Part shown: piece by piece, positions 34,818 through 44,021 of the stretch | How the letters are laid out: each line of letters starts with the position of its first letter | How positions within the stretch are numbered: position 1 is the stretch's first letter | DNA from: Streptomyces sp. NBC_00708 | GTDB lineage: Bacteria > Actinomycetota > Actinomycetes > Streptomycetales > Streptomycetaceae | Direction: 5' to 3' | Assembly (NCBI GenBank): GCA_036226585.1 | Contig: CP108997.1 | Location: 1,860,001-1,924,000 of the forward strand | DNA length: 64,000 nt | Notes under the pieces: model-generated | Seen by the model: only the letters and a program-made list of their open reading frames with translations | Databases searched by the model: none | What the model was told of the DNA's origin: nothing | Position numbers and translations under genes: made by a program

Positions 34818-37808
34818 TCAGCCCCCGTAGAACCGTTCCTCCACAACACCCCGCGCCCGCCGCGTCACCCGGCGGTAGTCGTCCAGCATGTCTCCCACAT
34901 GCCCCTCCTCGTACCCCAGGTACCGCCCCACCGCGGTCAGCTCGCGCGGGACCGAGGGGAACGTGTCGCCCGGCCGCCCCCGTACGAGCATCACCGCGTT
35001 GCGGACGCGGGTCGCCAGGACCCACGCCTCGTCCAGGGTCTGGGCGTCGTCCTCGGGGATGAGGCCCGCCGCGCACGCCGCGGCCAGCGCCGCGCGGGTG
35101 CGCGTGGTGCGCAGGCCCGGTACGGCGCGGCCGTGCTGCATCTGCATCAGCTGGACCGTCCACTCGACGTCGCTCAGCCCGCCGCGCCCCAGCTTCGTGT
35201 GGAGCGTCGGGTCCGCGCCGCGCGGCAGCCGCTCGGACTCCATCCGGGCCTTGAGCCGCCGGATCTCGCGGACCGCGTCATCCCCCAGCCCGTCCTGCGG
35301 ATACCGCAGCGGGTCGATCAGCGCGGTGAACTCCGCGCCCAGGTCCATGTCCCCCGCCATCGGCTCGGCCCGCAGCAGGGCCTGGCTCTCCCAGCCCAGG
35401 GACCAGCGCCGGTAGTACGCGTCGTACGACTTCAGGGTGCGGACGAGGGGCCCGTTCTTGCCCTCGGGCCGCAGGTCGGGGTCGATGAGGAGCGGCGGGT
35501 CCGCGGTGGGCAGCTGGAGGAGCCGCCGCATCTCGGAGACCACCCGGCTCGCGGCCCGGCTCGCCTCCTGCTCGTCGACGCCCTCGCGCGGCTCGTGGAC
35601 GAAGAGGACGTCCGCGTCGGAGCCGTATCCCAGCTCGTGCCCGCCGAACCGGCCCATGCCGATGACCGCGAACCGGGTGGGCAGGGTGTCGCCCCACTCC
35701 GCGCGGACGGCGGCCCGCAGCGCACCGGCGATGGTGACGGCGTTCAGGTCGGTGACGGCGCTGCCGACCCGGTCGACGAGGGCGCCCGGATCGGACTCGG
35801 CCGGGCTGTCCTCCGTACCGTACGAGCCGATGAGGTCGGCGGCCGTCGTGCGGAACAGCTCGCGCCTGCGCACCCCGCGCACCACCGCGACGGCCGTCTC
35901 CGCGTCGTCCGCTCGCCCGACGGCGGCCAGCACCTCCTGCTCCAGGTGTTCCCGGCTGCGCGGGACGAGGCCCTGCGGATCGCCGAGGATCGCGACGGCC
36001 TCGGGGGCACGCAGCAGCAGGTCGGGGGCGAGCCGGCCGGCCGACAGGACCCGGGCGAGGTTCTCGGCCGCGGCGCCCTCGTCGCGCAGGAGCCGCAGGT
36101 ACCACGGGGTCTTGCCCAGCGCGTCGGACACCTTGCGGAAGCCGAGGAGCCCGGCGTCCGGGTCGGCGGAGTCCGCGAACCAGCCGAGCAGCACGGGCAG
36201 CAGGGTGCGCTGGATGGCGGCCTTGCGGGAGACCCCGGAGGACAGGGCCTCCAGGTGGCGCAGAGCCGCTGCCGGGTCCTCGTAGCCGAGGGCGACGAGC
36301 CGGGCGGTGGCGGCCTTGGTGCTCAGCCGGGACTCGCCGGGCGCGAGCTGCGCGACGGCGTCGAGCAGCGGCCGGTAGAACAGCTTCTCGTGCAGCCGCC
36401 GCACCACGGAGGCGTGCCGCCGCCAGGCCTGGTTGAGCTCGGCGATGGGGTCGGTGCGCAGGCCCAGGGAGCGGCCGAGGCGGCGCAGGTCGGGCTCCTC
36501 GTCGGGGACGAGGTGGGTGCGGCGCAGCCGGTAGAGCTGGATGCGGTGCTCCATGGCGCGCAGGAAGCGGTAGGCGTCGTCGAGCTGGACGGCGTCGACA
36601 CGTCCCACGTATCCGCCCTCGGCGAGCGCCCCCAGCGCCTCCAGGGTCGATCCGCTGCGCAGGGCGGGGTCGCTGCGGCCGTGCACGAGCTGGAGGAGCT
36701 GCACGGCGAACTCGACGTCGCGCAGTCCGCCGGGGCCGAGCTTCAGTTCGCGGTCGACGCGGTCGGCGGGGATGGTGTCGACGACGCGGCGGCGCATCTT
36801 CTGGACGTCGGGGACGAAGTTCTCCCGGTCGGCGGCCTGCCAGACGAGCGGCGACACGGCCTCCACGTACTCCTCGCCGAGCGCGCGGTCCCCGGCCACC
36901 GGCCGGGCCTTCAGCAGCGCCTGGAACTCCCAGGTCTTGGCCCAGCGCTGGTAGTACGCGAGGTGCGAGGAGAGTGTGCGCACGAGAGGCCCGTTGCGGC
37001 CCTCGGGGCGGAGGTTGGCGTCGACGGGCCAGATGGTGCCCTCGACGGTGGTGTCGGAGCAGATCCGCATGAGGTGCGAGGCGAGCCGGGTGGCGGCCTG
37101 CATGGCCTTGCTCTCCTCGGCGCCGTCGGCCGCTTCCGCGACGAAGATGACGTCGACGTCGGAGACGTAGTTCAGCTCGTGGCCGCCGCACTTGCCCATC
37201 GCGATGACGGCGAGCCGGCACTGCGCGGCGTCGTCGGGCGCGGCGGCCGAGGCGATGCGGAGGGCGGCCCGCAGGGTCGCGGTGGCGAGGTCGGCCAGCT
37301 CGGCGGCGGTCTCCGCGACGTCGGTGGTCCCGCAGACGTCCCGGGCCGCGATGGACAGCAGACACCGCCGGTAGCCGACGCGCAGGGTGTCCGGGTCGTC
37401 CGCCCCGGCCAGCTCCTGCTCGAACTCGGCGACCCCGGGGTGCAGGTCGGCGGCCTCGTACGTGACGAGGGCCTGCCAGTCGCGGGGGTGGCGGGCCAGG
37501 TGGTCGCCGAGCGCCTCGGACGCCCCGAGCACCCCGAGCAGCCGGTCCCGCAGGGGCTTGGCGGTGACGAGGGTGTCCAGCAGGATCTGCCGCTCCCCCG
37601 CCTCCTCCGCCTCGACCAGCCGGACCAGGCCGCGCAGCGCGAGATCGGGGTCGGCGGTGGCCCCGAGCGCGTCGAGGAGCACGGAGTCGGACCGTACGGA
37701 GGAGAAGTCCGGCAGGTCGAGCAGGCGCTCGGCGGCGGACGGGTCGGTGAATCCGTGCCGCAGCAGTCGGGTGAACGTACTGCTCCTGCGCCCCGGCACC
37801 ATGGTCAT
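34818..37808 (-). CDS. glnE: bifunctional [glutamine synthetase] adenylyltransferase/deadenylase
   Basis: 996 residues, the full family length. It adds AMP to, or removes it from, a Tyr of GSI in response to nitrogen status. Both nucleotidyltransferase halves are intact: N-terminal GKCGGHELNYVSDVDVIFVA (about 205-225) and C-terminal GMGRFGGHELGYGSDADVLF (about 695-715), each with the G-G...D-x-D metal site. Each is followed by the R-PEG-NGPLVRTL box (VDANLRPEGRNGPLVRTLSS and DPDLRPEGKNGPLVRTL). Helical GlnD-UR_UTase domains follow each. A start at 37802 (MVPGRR) is equally possible. It shares the window with glnII and a glnA-like gene. Confidence 0.97.
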   Translation of the reverse strand: MTMVPGRRSSTFTRLLRHGFTDPSAAERLLDLPDFSSVRSDSVLLDALGATADPDLALRGLVRLVEAEEAGERQILLDTLVTAKPLRDRLLGVLGASEALGDHLARHPRDWQALVTYEAADLHPGVAEFEQELAGADDPDTLRVGYRRCLLSIAARDVCGTTDVAETAAELADLATATLRAALRIASAAAPDDAAQCRLAVIAMGKCGGHELNYVSDVDVIFVAEAADGAEESKAMQAATRLASHLMRICSDTTVEGTIWPVDANLRPEGRNGPLVRTLSSHLAYYQRWAKTWEFQALLKARPVAGDRALGEEYVEAVSPLVWQAADRENFVPDVQKMRRRVVDTIPADRVDRELKLGPGGLRDVEFAVQLLQLVHGRSDPALRSGSTLEALGALAEGGYVGRVDAVQLDDAYRFLRAMEHRIQLYRLRRTHLVPDEEPDLRRLGRSLGLRTDPIAELNQAWRRHASVVRRLHEKLFYRPLLDAVAQLAPGESRLSTKAATARLVALGYEDPAAALRHLEALSSGVSRKAAIQRTLLPVLLGWFADSADPDAGLLGFRKVSDALGKTPWYLRLLRDEGAAAENLARVLSAGRLAPDLLLRAPEAVAILGDPQGLVPRSREHLEQEVLAAVGRADDAETAVAVVRGVRRRELFRTTAADLIGSYGTEDSPAESDPGALVDRVGSAVTDLNAVTIAGALRAAVRAEWGDTLPTRFAVIGMGRFGGHELGYGSDADVLFVHEPREGVDEQEASRAASRVVSEMRRLLQLPTADPPLLIDPDLRPEGKNGPLVRTLKSYDAYYRRWSLGWESQALLRAEPMAGDMDLGAEFTALIDPLRYPQDGLGDDAVREIRRLKARMESERLPRGADPTLHTKLGRGGLSDVEWTVQLMQMQHGRAVPGLRTTRTRAALAAACAAGLIPEDDAQTLDEAWVLATRVRNAVMLVRGRPGDTFPSVPRELTAVGRYLGYEEGHVGDMLDDYRRVTRRARGVVEERFYGG

Positions 37809-37948
37809 CCCGCGCTCTCCCGCCCGCCGCCCGATCAGCTCCCAGCCTCCCGAGTTTATGGCCTGCCCCGGAGATTGGACCGGAGGCCGCCGTCTGGGAC
37901 AGTGGCTTCACCGGACCGGTACGCGTTCGCCCGGCAGGAGGCCCGCCC

Positions 37949-38215
37949 ATGTTCCGCGACCACCAGGAACTCGACGTGACGGTGATCCGCGTCGCCTCGG
38001 TCGGCTCGCAGGTCGACGCCGATGGTGGCGGCACGGGCTTCATCGACCAGGTCAAGCACCCCTCCTGGTGGGACGAGGACACGGCACCGCCCCGGGCCGG
38101 TGACCGGCTGCACGTGGTCGTGCTCGACGCGAGCCGTGACGAGCCCCGCTTCAGCGCGCTGCGGACGGACATCGACATCGCGCGCCGCCTCCGCGCCCGG
38201 CGCGACGGGGCCTGA
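37949..38215 (+). CDS. small S1-like hypothetical protein
   Basis: 88 residues, soluble. AGGAGG lies 7 nt before ATG 37949. The sequence GFIDQVKHPSWWDEDTAPPR followed by GDRLHVVVLDASRDEPRFS has the shape of a short S1/OB-like beta-barrel with a basic helical tail (DIARRLRARR), so nucleic-acid binding is possible. I do not recognise a named family. It is divergent from glnE and ends 10 nt before the end of the converging methyltransferase gene. Confidence 0.72.
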   Translation: MFRDHQELDVTVIRVASVGSQVDADGGGTGFIDQVKHPSWWDEDTAPPRAGDRLHVVVLDASRDEPRFSALRTDIDIARRLRARRDGA

Positions 38216-38225
38216 GCCCGGCACG

Positions 38226-39026
38226 TCAGCGCGCCGGTTTTGCCGCCCGGGTCCCGGTGACGACGGTCGCGTACCGCTCCTCGCAGGAGTGGACGCGCGG
38301 CACCAGCCCGCCGGCCGCGAGGACCCCCGCCGCGGTCTGCGCCTGCCGCTCGCTCGTCTCGACGAGGAGGCTGCCGCCGGGGGCCAGCCAGCGGGGCGCC
38401 TCCGCGGCGACCCGGCGCAGGACGTCGAGGCCGTCGCCGCCGCCGTCGAGCGCGACGAGCGGTTCGTGGACGCGGGCCTCGGCGGGCAGCAGGGCGACGT
38501 CCTCGCTCGGTACGTACGGCACGTTGGCGAGCAGCACGTCGACGCGCCCGCGCAGGGTGCCGGGCAGCGGTGCGAAGAGGTCGCCCTCGTAGACGTGCCC
38601 CCGCTCCCCGATGTTGCGCCGGGCGCAGCGGACGGCGGCGGGCTCGACATCGGCGGCGTGGAGTTCGACGCGCTCCAGCGCCGCGGCGAGCGCGGCGCCG
38701 AGTGCGCCCGAGCCGCAGCACAGGTCGACGACGACGGCCGGGTCCGGGGCGAGGGCGACGGCCCGGTCGATCAGGAACTCGGTGCGGCGGCGGGGGACGA
38801 AGACGCCGGGGTCCACGGCGATCCGCAGTCCGTTGAACTCGGCCCAGCCGAGGACGTGTTCGAGCGGATGCCCGGCGGCGCGCCGCTCCGCCATGGCGGT
38901 GACGTCGCCGGGGTGGTCGGCGGTGGCGGCGATGAGCGCGGCCTCGTCCTCGGCGAAGACACAGCCGGCGGAGCGGAGGGTGGCGACGAGGGAGGAGAGG
39001 GCAGACGGTGACAACGGGACCGGCAT
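38226..39026 (-). CDS. PrmC-related protein-glutamine N5-methyltransferase, unknown substrate
   Basis: 266-residue SAM-dependent methyltransferase. An N-terminal helical part contains GHPLEHVLGWAEFNGLRIAV and VFVPRRRTEFLIDRA, as in PrmC/HemK. Motif I is VVDLCCGSGALGAALA. The catalytic NPPY of PrmC is NVPYVPSED here, a change I associate with the PrmC-related group of unknown substrate (TIGR03704-like). It should methylate a glutamine side chain, probably not in the release factors served by true PrmC. The ATG at 39026 is chosen over 39101 because the extra 25 residues are low complexity. No partner gene is obvious. Confidence 0.85.
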   Translation of the reverse strand: MPVPLSPSALSSLVATLRSAGCVFAEDEAALIAATADHPGDVTAMAERRAAGHPLEHVLGWAEFNGLRIAVDPGVFVPRRRTEFLIDRAVALAPDPAVVVDLCCGSGALGAALAAALERVELHAADVEPAAVRCARRNIGERGHVYEGDLFAPLPGTLRGRVDVLLANVPYVPSEDVALLPAEARVHEPLVALDGGGDGLDVLRRVAAEAPRWLAPGGSLLVETSERQAQTAAGVLAAGGLVPRVHSCEERYATVVTGTRAAKPAR

Positions 39027-39192
39027 GGGGTGCGGAGCCTTTCGGAGAAACGCCGAGGGGTGCTCCGCGGCCGGTTCAGGTCCGGTCGGCCACGCGTTCA
39101 CGGGAGGGGAGCACCCGGGTCGAAACAGCGGTAATGGGTCCCACCTCCTTGGTCATGTCCCCGTGCGGGGAAGCGAAAGACTACCTCAGATC

Positions 39193-39417
39193 TCAGCGTC
39201 TCCCGGGCCGGTAGTCGTTGCCGCCGTTGACGAAGTTGTTGTGGACGGCGACCGAGGTGTTGGCGGCACGGATGTTGCGTATCTCCGCGCTGTGGTGGCG
39301 CTCGATCTCCTGGCCGTCGAAGTTGTGCGTCCGCCGCCGCTGCCGCACCGTCACCTTCACGATGAGAAAGACGACGGTGCTCAGGAGCAGCCCGAACACA
39401 ATGAGAACCGCATACAT
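39193..39417 (-). CDS. 74-residue single-pass membrane protein
   Basis: One membrane helix at residues 2-22 (YAVLIVFGLLLSTVVFLIVK), then a basic stop (RQRRR) and a polar cytoplasmic tail containing HNFDGQEIERHHSAEIRNIR and VAVHNNFVNGGNDYRPGRR. GGGGAGG lies 6 nt before ATG 39417. Function unknown. It is 52 nt behind the small gene at 39470-39823 and could be the third cistron of the kinase transcript. Confidence 0.75.
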   Translation of the reverse strand: MYAVLIVFGLLLSTVVFLIVKVTVRQRRRTHNFDGQEIERHHSAEIRNIRAANTSVAVHNNFVNGGNDYRPGRR

Positions 39418-39469
39418 GATGTGCCTCCCCGTTCCCCCTGGTTCCGCCCATTGTCGGGCAAGGAGACCC

Positions 39470-39823
39470 TCAGCGGAACTCGTGAACGACCTGGATCTCG
39501 CCCACGATGTGCGCGTTGAACTCGTCCAACTCCTCTGCGGGCACCCACAGTTCGAGGATCGTCCGCCCACCGGCCTGCTGCACGGGGTACCGGCTCAGGA
39601 ACTCCGTCTCGACCTCGAAGCGGGTCACGTAACCGACGCCGCTGTGCTTGACGTTCCAGTCCCTCGCGATGCGGATCGCGTAGTCCTCGTTGAGGACCGG
39701 GTAGAAGATCGGCTGCTCGGGGAGGCGAGGGGGCCAGGCGCGCCAGTTCAGCTCGCGCACCAGGGCCAGTTCCTCGGGGCCCGTGGGGCGCCACAGGGTG
39801 GTTGTCGCTCGTCGGCCGGTCAT
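39470..39823 (-). CDS. 117-residue hypothetical protein behind the WD40 kinase
   Basis: Short soluble protein (MTGRRATTTLWRPTGPEELA to GEIQVVHEFR). Homologues are, as I recall, loosely annotated ADP-ribosylation/crystallin J1, but no catalytic motif of ADP-ribosylhydrolases is present, so I do not accept that function. The pattern RELNWRAWPPRLPEQPIFYP followed by VLNEDYAIRIARDWN is the most distinctive part. It starts 11 nt after the stop of the kinase gene, so the two are one operon. Confidence 0.75.
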   Translation of the reverse strand: MTGRRATTTLWRPTGPEELALVRELNWRAWPPRLPEQPIFYPVLNEDYAIRIARDWNVKHSGVGYVTRFEVETEFLSRYPVQQAGGRTILELWVPAEELDEFNAHIVGEIQVVHEFR

Positions 39824-39834
39824 GGGGCAGGACC

Positions 39835-42800
39835 TTACCGGCCGGGTGGCGAGTCGGCCGGGGCGTCCGGGGCCTCCAGCTCCCAGTCCAGCTGCCACAC
39901 CCGCAGGACACCGTCCATGCTGCGGACCACCGCGAGCCGGGCGTCCGGGGTCATCGCCAGGCCCGCCACGGTTGAGGTCCCGGCGTGGGCGTCGAAGGCC
40001 CGCAGCCGGCGGCCGGTCGGCACGTCCCAGGCCAGCGCCTGCGAGGCGAAGCCCCCGGAGAGGGCGAAGTCGCCGTCGTCGGTGACGGCGAGGTGCCGGC
40101 AGGCGTTGGGCCCGCCGAACTCCCGGACCGCCGTTCCGGTGGCGACGTCCCAGACCCGCACGGTGTCGACGTCCACGCCCATGCCCCCTGCGACAAGCAG
40201 GCGCCGTCCCCCTTGCGCGAAGCACAGTTGAGCCGGCTGCCAGTGCTGGACGGACCGGTGGGCCCGTGGATCGGTCAGTCGGTGCAGGACGGTGCCGTCG
40301 GTGGCGAGCAGGTCGGTCCCGGCCCGGCCGGCGACCGCGAGGGTGCGGCCGTCGGGTGCGGCGGCGACGATCTTCTGCCCGTGCCGGTCTCCCGGCGTCT
40401 CCATCGTCCGCTCGATCCGGTCGTCGTGCGGATTCCACCACAGCACGGCGCTCGTCGTGCCGATGAGCGCGCGGTGGCTGCCGGGCAGAAAGCAGACGGA
40501 GACGGGCCGTTCCACGCCGAACGGAACACGCTCGCCGAACGTGAGCGTGCGCAGGCACTCCCCCGTATCCGTCCGCCACAGGCGCACCGCCCCCGCGCTG
40601 TCGGCGGTCAGCAGCCGGCTGCGGTCGTCGCTGAGACGGACGTCCAGCACATGGCGCGTGTGGCCGGTGAACTCCCTTGTCAGAGAACCGGTTTCGACGT
40701 CCCACAGCCGCGCCGTCTCGTCCCAGCTGCCGGTGGCGGCCAGCCGTCCGTCGGCGGACAGGGCCACGGACCCGCTCTTCGCGCCGGGATGGGTGAACTC
40801 CCGTACGGGCCAGGCCCCCCGCAGCCGGGTGCGGCGGGTGCGCCGGGCGAGCTCCCCCCAGGCGGCCATCACCCGGGGCGCCCGCTCGTACCCCGTCGTC
40901 GCCCGCGCCGCTTCGAGATGGGCGAGGGCGAGGTCGTACCGGCCGGCCGCCCGCGCCTCCTCCGCCTCCGTCAGCAGGGTGTCCACCCGGGTCCCGAGCC
41001 GGCTCACCTCCGCGTGCCGGCGCGGCTCGCTCAGCCGGGGCGGGCTGACGTAACCCCCCGGCAGTGACCAGGTGCGGACCGTCCGGTCGGCCGAGGCCGA
41101 CACCAGGGTCCGGCCGCCGTCGATGAACGCGACCGCGCCGACCTCGCGTTCGTATCCCCGATAGGTACGCAGACAGCGGCCCGTCTCCGTCTCCCACAGC
41201 CGGACACCGGTGTACGCGTGTCCGGACGAGGCCAGGAGCCGGCCGTCCGGCGAGAGGACGGCGACGGTGGTCCCCGGAGCTCCGGTGAACGTACGCAGAC
41301 GGCGTCCGGTGTCCAGGTCCCACAGCATCAGCGTGTCGAAGGTGCTCGTCACGGCCTGCCGGCCGTCGGCCGACACGCACAGCACCCCCGGCATGGTTCT
41401 GTGCCCGGTCAGCGCGTGCAGCCGCCTGCCCGAGGGCACGTCCCGGACGAGGGCGGCGAAGTCTCTGCGCTCCTCGGGTACGGAGACGGCGTCCTTCTCC
41501 CAGAGGGTGGTGATCACCCGGTTCCCGTCCGGGGTCACCGCCACTCCCCCGCCGTCCAGATGTCCGGGAAGGGTCGCCCGCAACCCGCCGCCGCGCGTGT
41601 CCCACACCCGGACCGTGCCGTGCCGGTCGACGGCCACGGCGGTGCGCCCGTCCGGGGTGAGGCGGACGGAGTGCCGCTCCGGCTCCCGCGGCACCCGTGG
41701 GGGCCGCGCCGTGTCCAGGGGCCTCGGTTCACCCTGGTGCAGCGGGTTCCCGGTGACCGGGCGGGCCAGGAAGCCCCTGGACAGGTTCCAGTAGCGGACC
41801 ACCCCGTCGGCCCCCTGCGACAGGGCGTGCCGGCCGTCCGGGGTGAGATCGACGGCCTCCACCTCACGGTGGTGCCCCCTGAGCGTCTTCACGCACCGTC
41901 CGTTCCGTACGTCCCAGAGCCGCAGCGCACCGTCCGGGCAGCCGGTGAGGGCGAGCCGGGCGTCGTTGGCGAGTGCCGTGGGCAGTGACTCCTGCCTCCA
42001 CTTCTTCGGGGGCAGGCCCGCCAGGGTGTCCCGCAGGCGGACCGGCACAGGCAGGTGCCGGACCTCGGCCGGCCCGGCGTGCGCGACGGCCCCGGACCGG
42101 GCGGCGTCGAGCGCGGACGCGGCCTCCCGGTCGTCCGGCCGCTCCCGGACCAGCTCCTCCAGCAGCGCGCGGGCTTCGGGCAGGGCGCCGCGCTCCAACT
42201 GGACCTGGGCGAGGAGCCGGCGGGCCTCCGCGGGGTCTTCGGCGTCCTGCCGGACGCGTTCGATGCGGGTGAGCACGCCCTCGTCGGTGCGCCGTCCGCG
42301 CCGCCAGCGCAGCAGTTCGTCGTTGTAGAGGGCGGGCACATGCCGGGGGTCGGCGTCCAGGGCGGCCGCGAACGCCCCGGCCGCCTCGTCCTCGCGGCCC
42401 AGGTCGAGCAGGGACAGCGCGCGGTTGTTCAGCTCGTCGGCCCGCAGCTCCGCCGCCTCGGGCACGGACCGCGGGTACGGGGAGCCGGTCCGCGTCTCGT
42501 AGATGTCGGTGAGCACATCCGCGATGTCCGCCATGGACGGCGGCCGTCCCGAGGCGTGCGGGCGCAGGCAGCGCCGGAGGAGATGGGCGAGTTCCGGCGG
42601 AGCGGCGACCGGATTCGAGGCGTCGGCCAGGAAGTCGTCCAGGGCGAAGCCCGCGACCGAGCCGAACTGCCAGCGCACACCGCCGGTGACCATTTCGAGG
42701 ACCGAGACCCCGAAACTGTGGACATCGCTGCGCCGCCCCACCGCCCGGCCGGAGAGCTGTTCCGGGGAGGCGTACGCGAGGGTCATTCCGCCGGTCGGGA

Positions 42801-43377
42801 CCAGGACGCTGCCCTCGGGCTCCCAGCCGAGCACGGGTCTGCCTCCCGTGGGAACGGCGTGCTTGGACCGGGCGAGACCGAAATCGGTGATCTTCGCGGT
42901 GCCGGCCCGGTCGAGCAGGACGTTGGCCGGCTTCACGTCCTGGTGGACCAGGCCCGCGCGGTGGGCGTGGTCGAGGCCCCGGGCCATCTGCACCGCGATG
43001 TCGAGCACCCGGCCGAGGGCCACGTCGGTGCCTCCGGCGTAGAGGCGGCCGTCGCGTATCCATGCGGCGAGGCTGCCCCCGTCGACGTACTCCGCGAACA
43101 CCCGGGGCACGCCGTCGATCAGCCGCACGTAGTGGCAGGCGCAGACGTTCGGGTGGAGCCCGAGACCCACCCAGGTCTCGGCCTCCCGGACGAACAGCTC
43201 CTCGTCCCCCTGGTCCCGGACGACCTCGGACCGCGGACTCTTCACCGCCATGTCGATGCCCCACGCAAGGTGCCGGACCCGGTGGACGACCCCCATACCG
43301 CCCCGCCCCAGCTCCCCGAGCACCCGGTACCGCCCGTCGACGGTCGCGCCGAGCTCCCACGCTTCGGGTGTACTCAC
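39835..43377 (-). CDS. Ser/Thr protein kinase with TPR-like linker and two WD40 blocks
   Basis: 1180 residues from GTG 43377 (GGGGGA before it); ATG 43416 is an alternative. The Hanks-type kinase covers about residues 15-290: GELGRGGMGVVH loop, VAIK-type Lys K46, helix-C Glu E65, catalytic loop VHQDVKPAN (D147; Gln where most kinases have Arg) and DFG 165-167. A TPR-like helical region (about 315-440) follows, then one WD40 block (about 480-790, with LRLWDVRNGRCVKTLRGH). A helical spacer (about 795-870) leads to a second WD40 block (about 880-1170). No membrane helix is seen, so it is a cytoplasmic scaffold kinase. The trigger and targets are unknown. Confidence 0.92.
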   Translation of the reverse strand: MSTPEAWELGATVDGRYRVLGELGRGGMGVVHRVRHLAWGIDMAVKSPRSEVVRDQGDEELFVREAETWVGLGLHPNVCACHYVRLIDGVPRVFAEYVDGGSLAAWIRDGRLYAGGTDVALGRVLDIAVQMARGLDHAHRAGLVHQDVKPANVLLDRAGTAKITDFGLARSKHAVPTGGRPVLGWEPEGSVLVPTGGMTLAYASPEQLSGRAVGRRSDVHSFGVSVLEMVTGGVRWQFGSVAGFALDDFLADASNPVAAPPELAHLLRRCLRPHASGRPPSMADIADVLTDIYETRTGSPYPRSVPEAAELRADELNNRALSLLDLGREDEAAGAFAAALDADPRHVPALYNDELLRWRRGRRTDEGVLTRIERVRQDAEDPAEARRLLAQVQLERGALPEARALLEELVRERPDDREAASALDAARSGAVAHAGPAEVRHLPVPVRLRDTLAGLPPKKWRQESLPTALANDARLALTGCPDGALRLWDVRNGRCVKTLRGHHREVEAVDLTPDGRHALSQGADGVVRYWNLSRGFLARPVTGNPLHQGEPRPLDTARPPRVPREPERHSVRLTPDGRTAVAVDRHGTVRVWDTRGGGLRATLPGHLDGGGVAVTPDGNRVITTLWEKDAVSVPEERRDFAALVRDVPSGRRLHALTGHRTMPGVLCVSADGRQAVTSTFDTLMLWDLDTGRRLRTFTGAPGTTVAVLSPDGRLLASSGHAYTGVRLWETETGRCLRTYRGYEREVGAVAFIDGGRTLVSASADRTVRTWSLPGGYVSPPRLSEPRRHAEVSRLGTRVDTLLTEAEEARAAGRYDLALAHLEAARATTGYERAPRVMAAWGELARRTRRTRLRGAWPVREFTHPGAKSGSVALSADGRLAATGSWDETARLWDVETGSLTREFTGHTRHVLDVRLSDDRSRLLTADSAGAVRLWRTDTGECLRTLTFGERVPFGVERPVSVCFLPGSHRALIGTTSAVLWWNPHDDRIERTMETPGDRHGQKIVAAAPDGRTLAVAGRAGTDLLATDGTVLHRLTDPRAHRSVQHWQPAQLCFAQGGRRLLVAGGMGVDVDTVRVWDVATGTAVREFGGPNACRHLAVTDDGDFALSGGFASQALAWDVPTGRRLRAFDAHAGTSTVAGLAMTPDARLAVVRSMDGVLRVWQLDWELEAPDAPADSPPGR

Positions 43378-43498
43378 TGGATCCCCCGGGGTCGTTCCGC
43401 CCAACTGAACGACCATCAAAGGCTCTTGGCGGGCCTCGATCAAGGCCGGGGGCGGGACACCTCCGTGGAAGTACGGGTCCGCCCGGCAAAGGCCGCTG

Positions 43499-43870
43499 CT
43501 ACGCCTCGAACCGCCCGGCTTCGATCGCTTCGAAGATGTCGGCATCGGTCTCCCGCTGCCACGCCGGCAACGCGTCCCAGTCCGCGACGTACCCGGGCTT
43601 CGGCTCCTCGAAGTGCCTGTACATCTGCGCCGTCCAGCACAGGGCGACGAACCGCCCCTTCTGCTCCCGGGAAAGCCGCGCCACGTGCCCGCCGCTCACC
43701 TCGACGAACTGCCGCACCTGCGCGTACACCGCCCCGGCCGCCTCCCGCTCCCACTGCGGAGTGTCCTCCCACGGCGTGACGTACCCGGCCTTCGGCTCCC
43801 CGGGAAAGCGCCGCCGCACACCGGCGATCCAGCTCTCCCGGAACAACTGCGCACCCTCGGTCTGCGCCAT
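43499..43870 (-). CDS. 123-residue protein with an internal duplication
   Basis: Soluble protein made of two similar units: EPKAGYVTPWEDTPQWEREA (about residues 25-44) and EPKPGYVADWDALPAWQRET (about 90-109), each followed by a short acidic or hydrophobic helix. The W-x2-TP/LP-xW-(E/Q)RE(A/T) signature is repeated in Streptomyces small proteins of unknown function and recalls RyR-like repeats, but I cannot assign it. The start is ATG 43870 with purine-rich ACGGGG upstream; an upstream in-frame ATG at 43888 is possible. It lies 121 nt upstream of the kinase gene in the same direction. Confidence 0.75.
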   Translation of the reverse strand: MAQTEGAQLFRESWIAGVRRRFPGEPKAGYVTPWEDTPQWEREAAGAVYAQVRQFVEVSGGHVARLSREQKGRFVALCWTAQMYRHFEEPKPGYVADWDALPAWQRETDADIFEAIEAGRFEA

Positions 43871-44021
43871 GACCACGCCCCGTCGCATGCAGGGCACGGA
43901 GTCTACGGGCGACATATCCGGACCCCGAGGCGCGCGCCAGGCCGACGGCTTCGGTGCCGACGGTGGGAAGACCGTCGGCGCCGAAGGCACGTAAAAGCTC
44001 CCCACCACCGCCGACCCGCCC

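Noticed and set aside
39470..39823. ADP-ribosylglycohydrolase / crystallin J1 function
   Set aside because: At 117 residues without the Asp-rich metal motifs, the protein is too short and lacks the active site of that family.
43378..43545. Longer N-terminus for the WD40 kinase
   Set aside because: The added residues (SSKRSKPGGSRRSSGLCR) are low complexity and the kinase fold starts directly after GTG 43377, which has a GGGGGA before it. ATG 43416 cannot be excluded.
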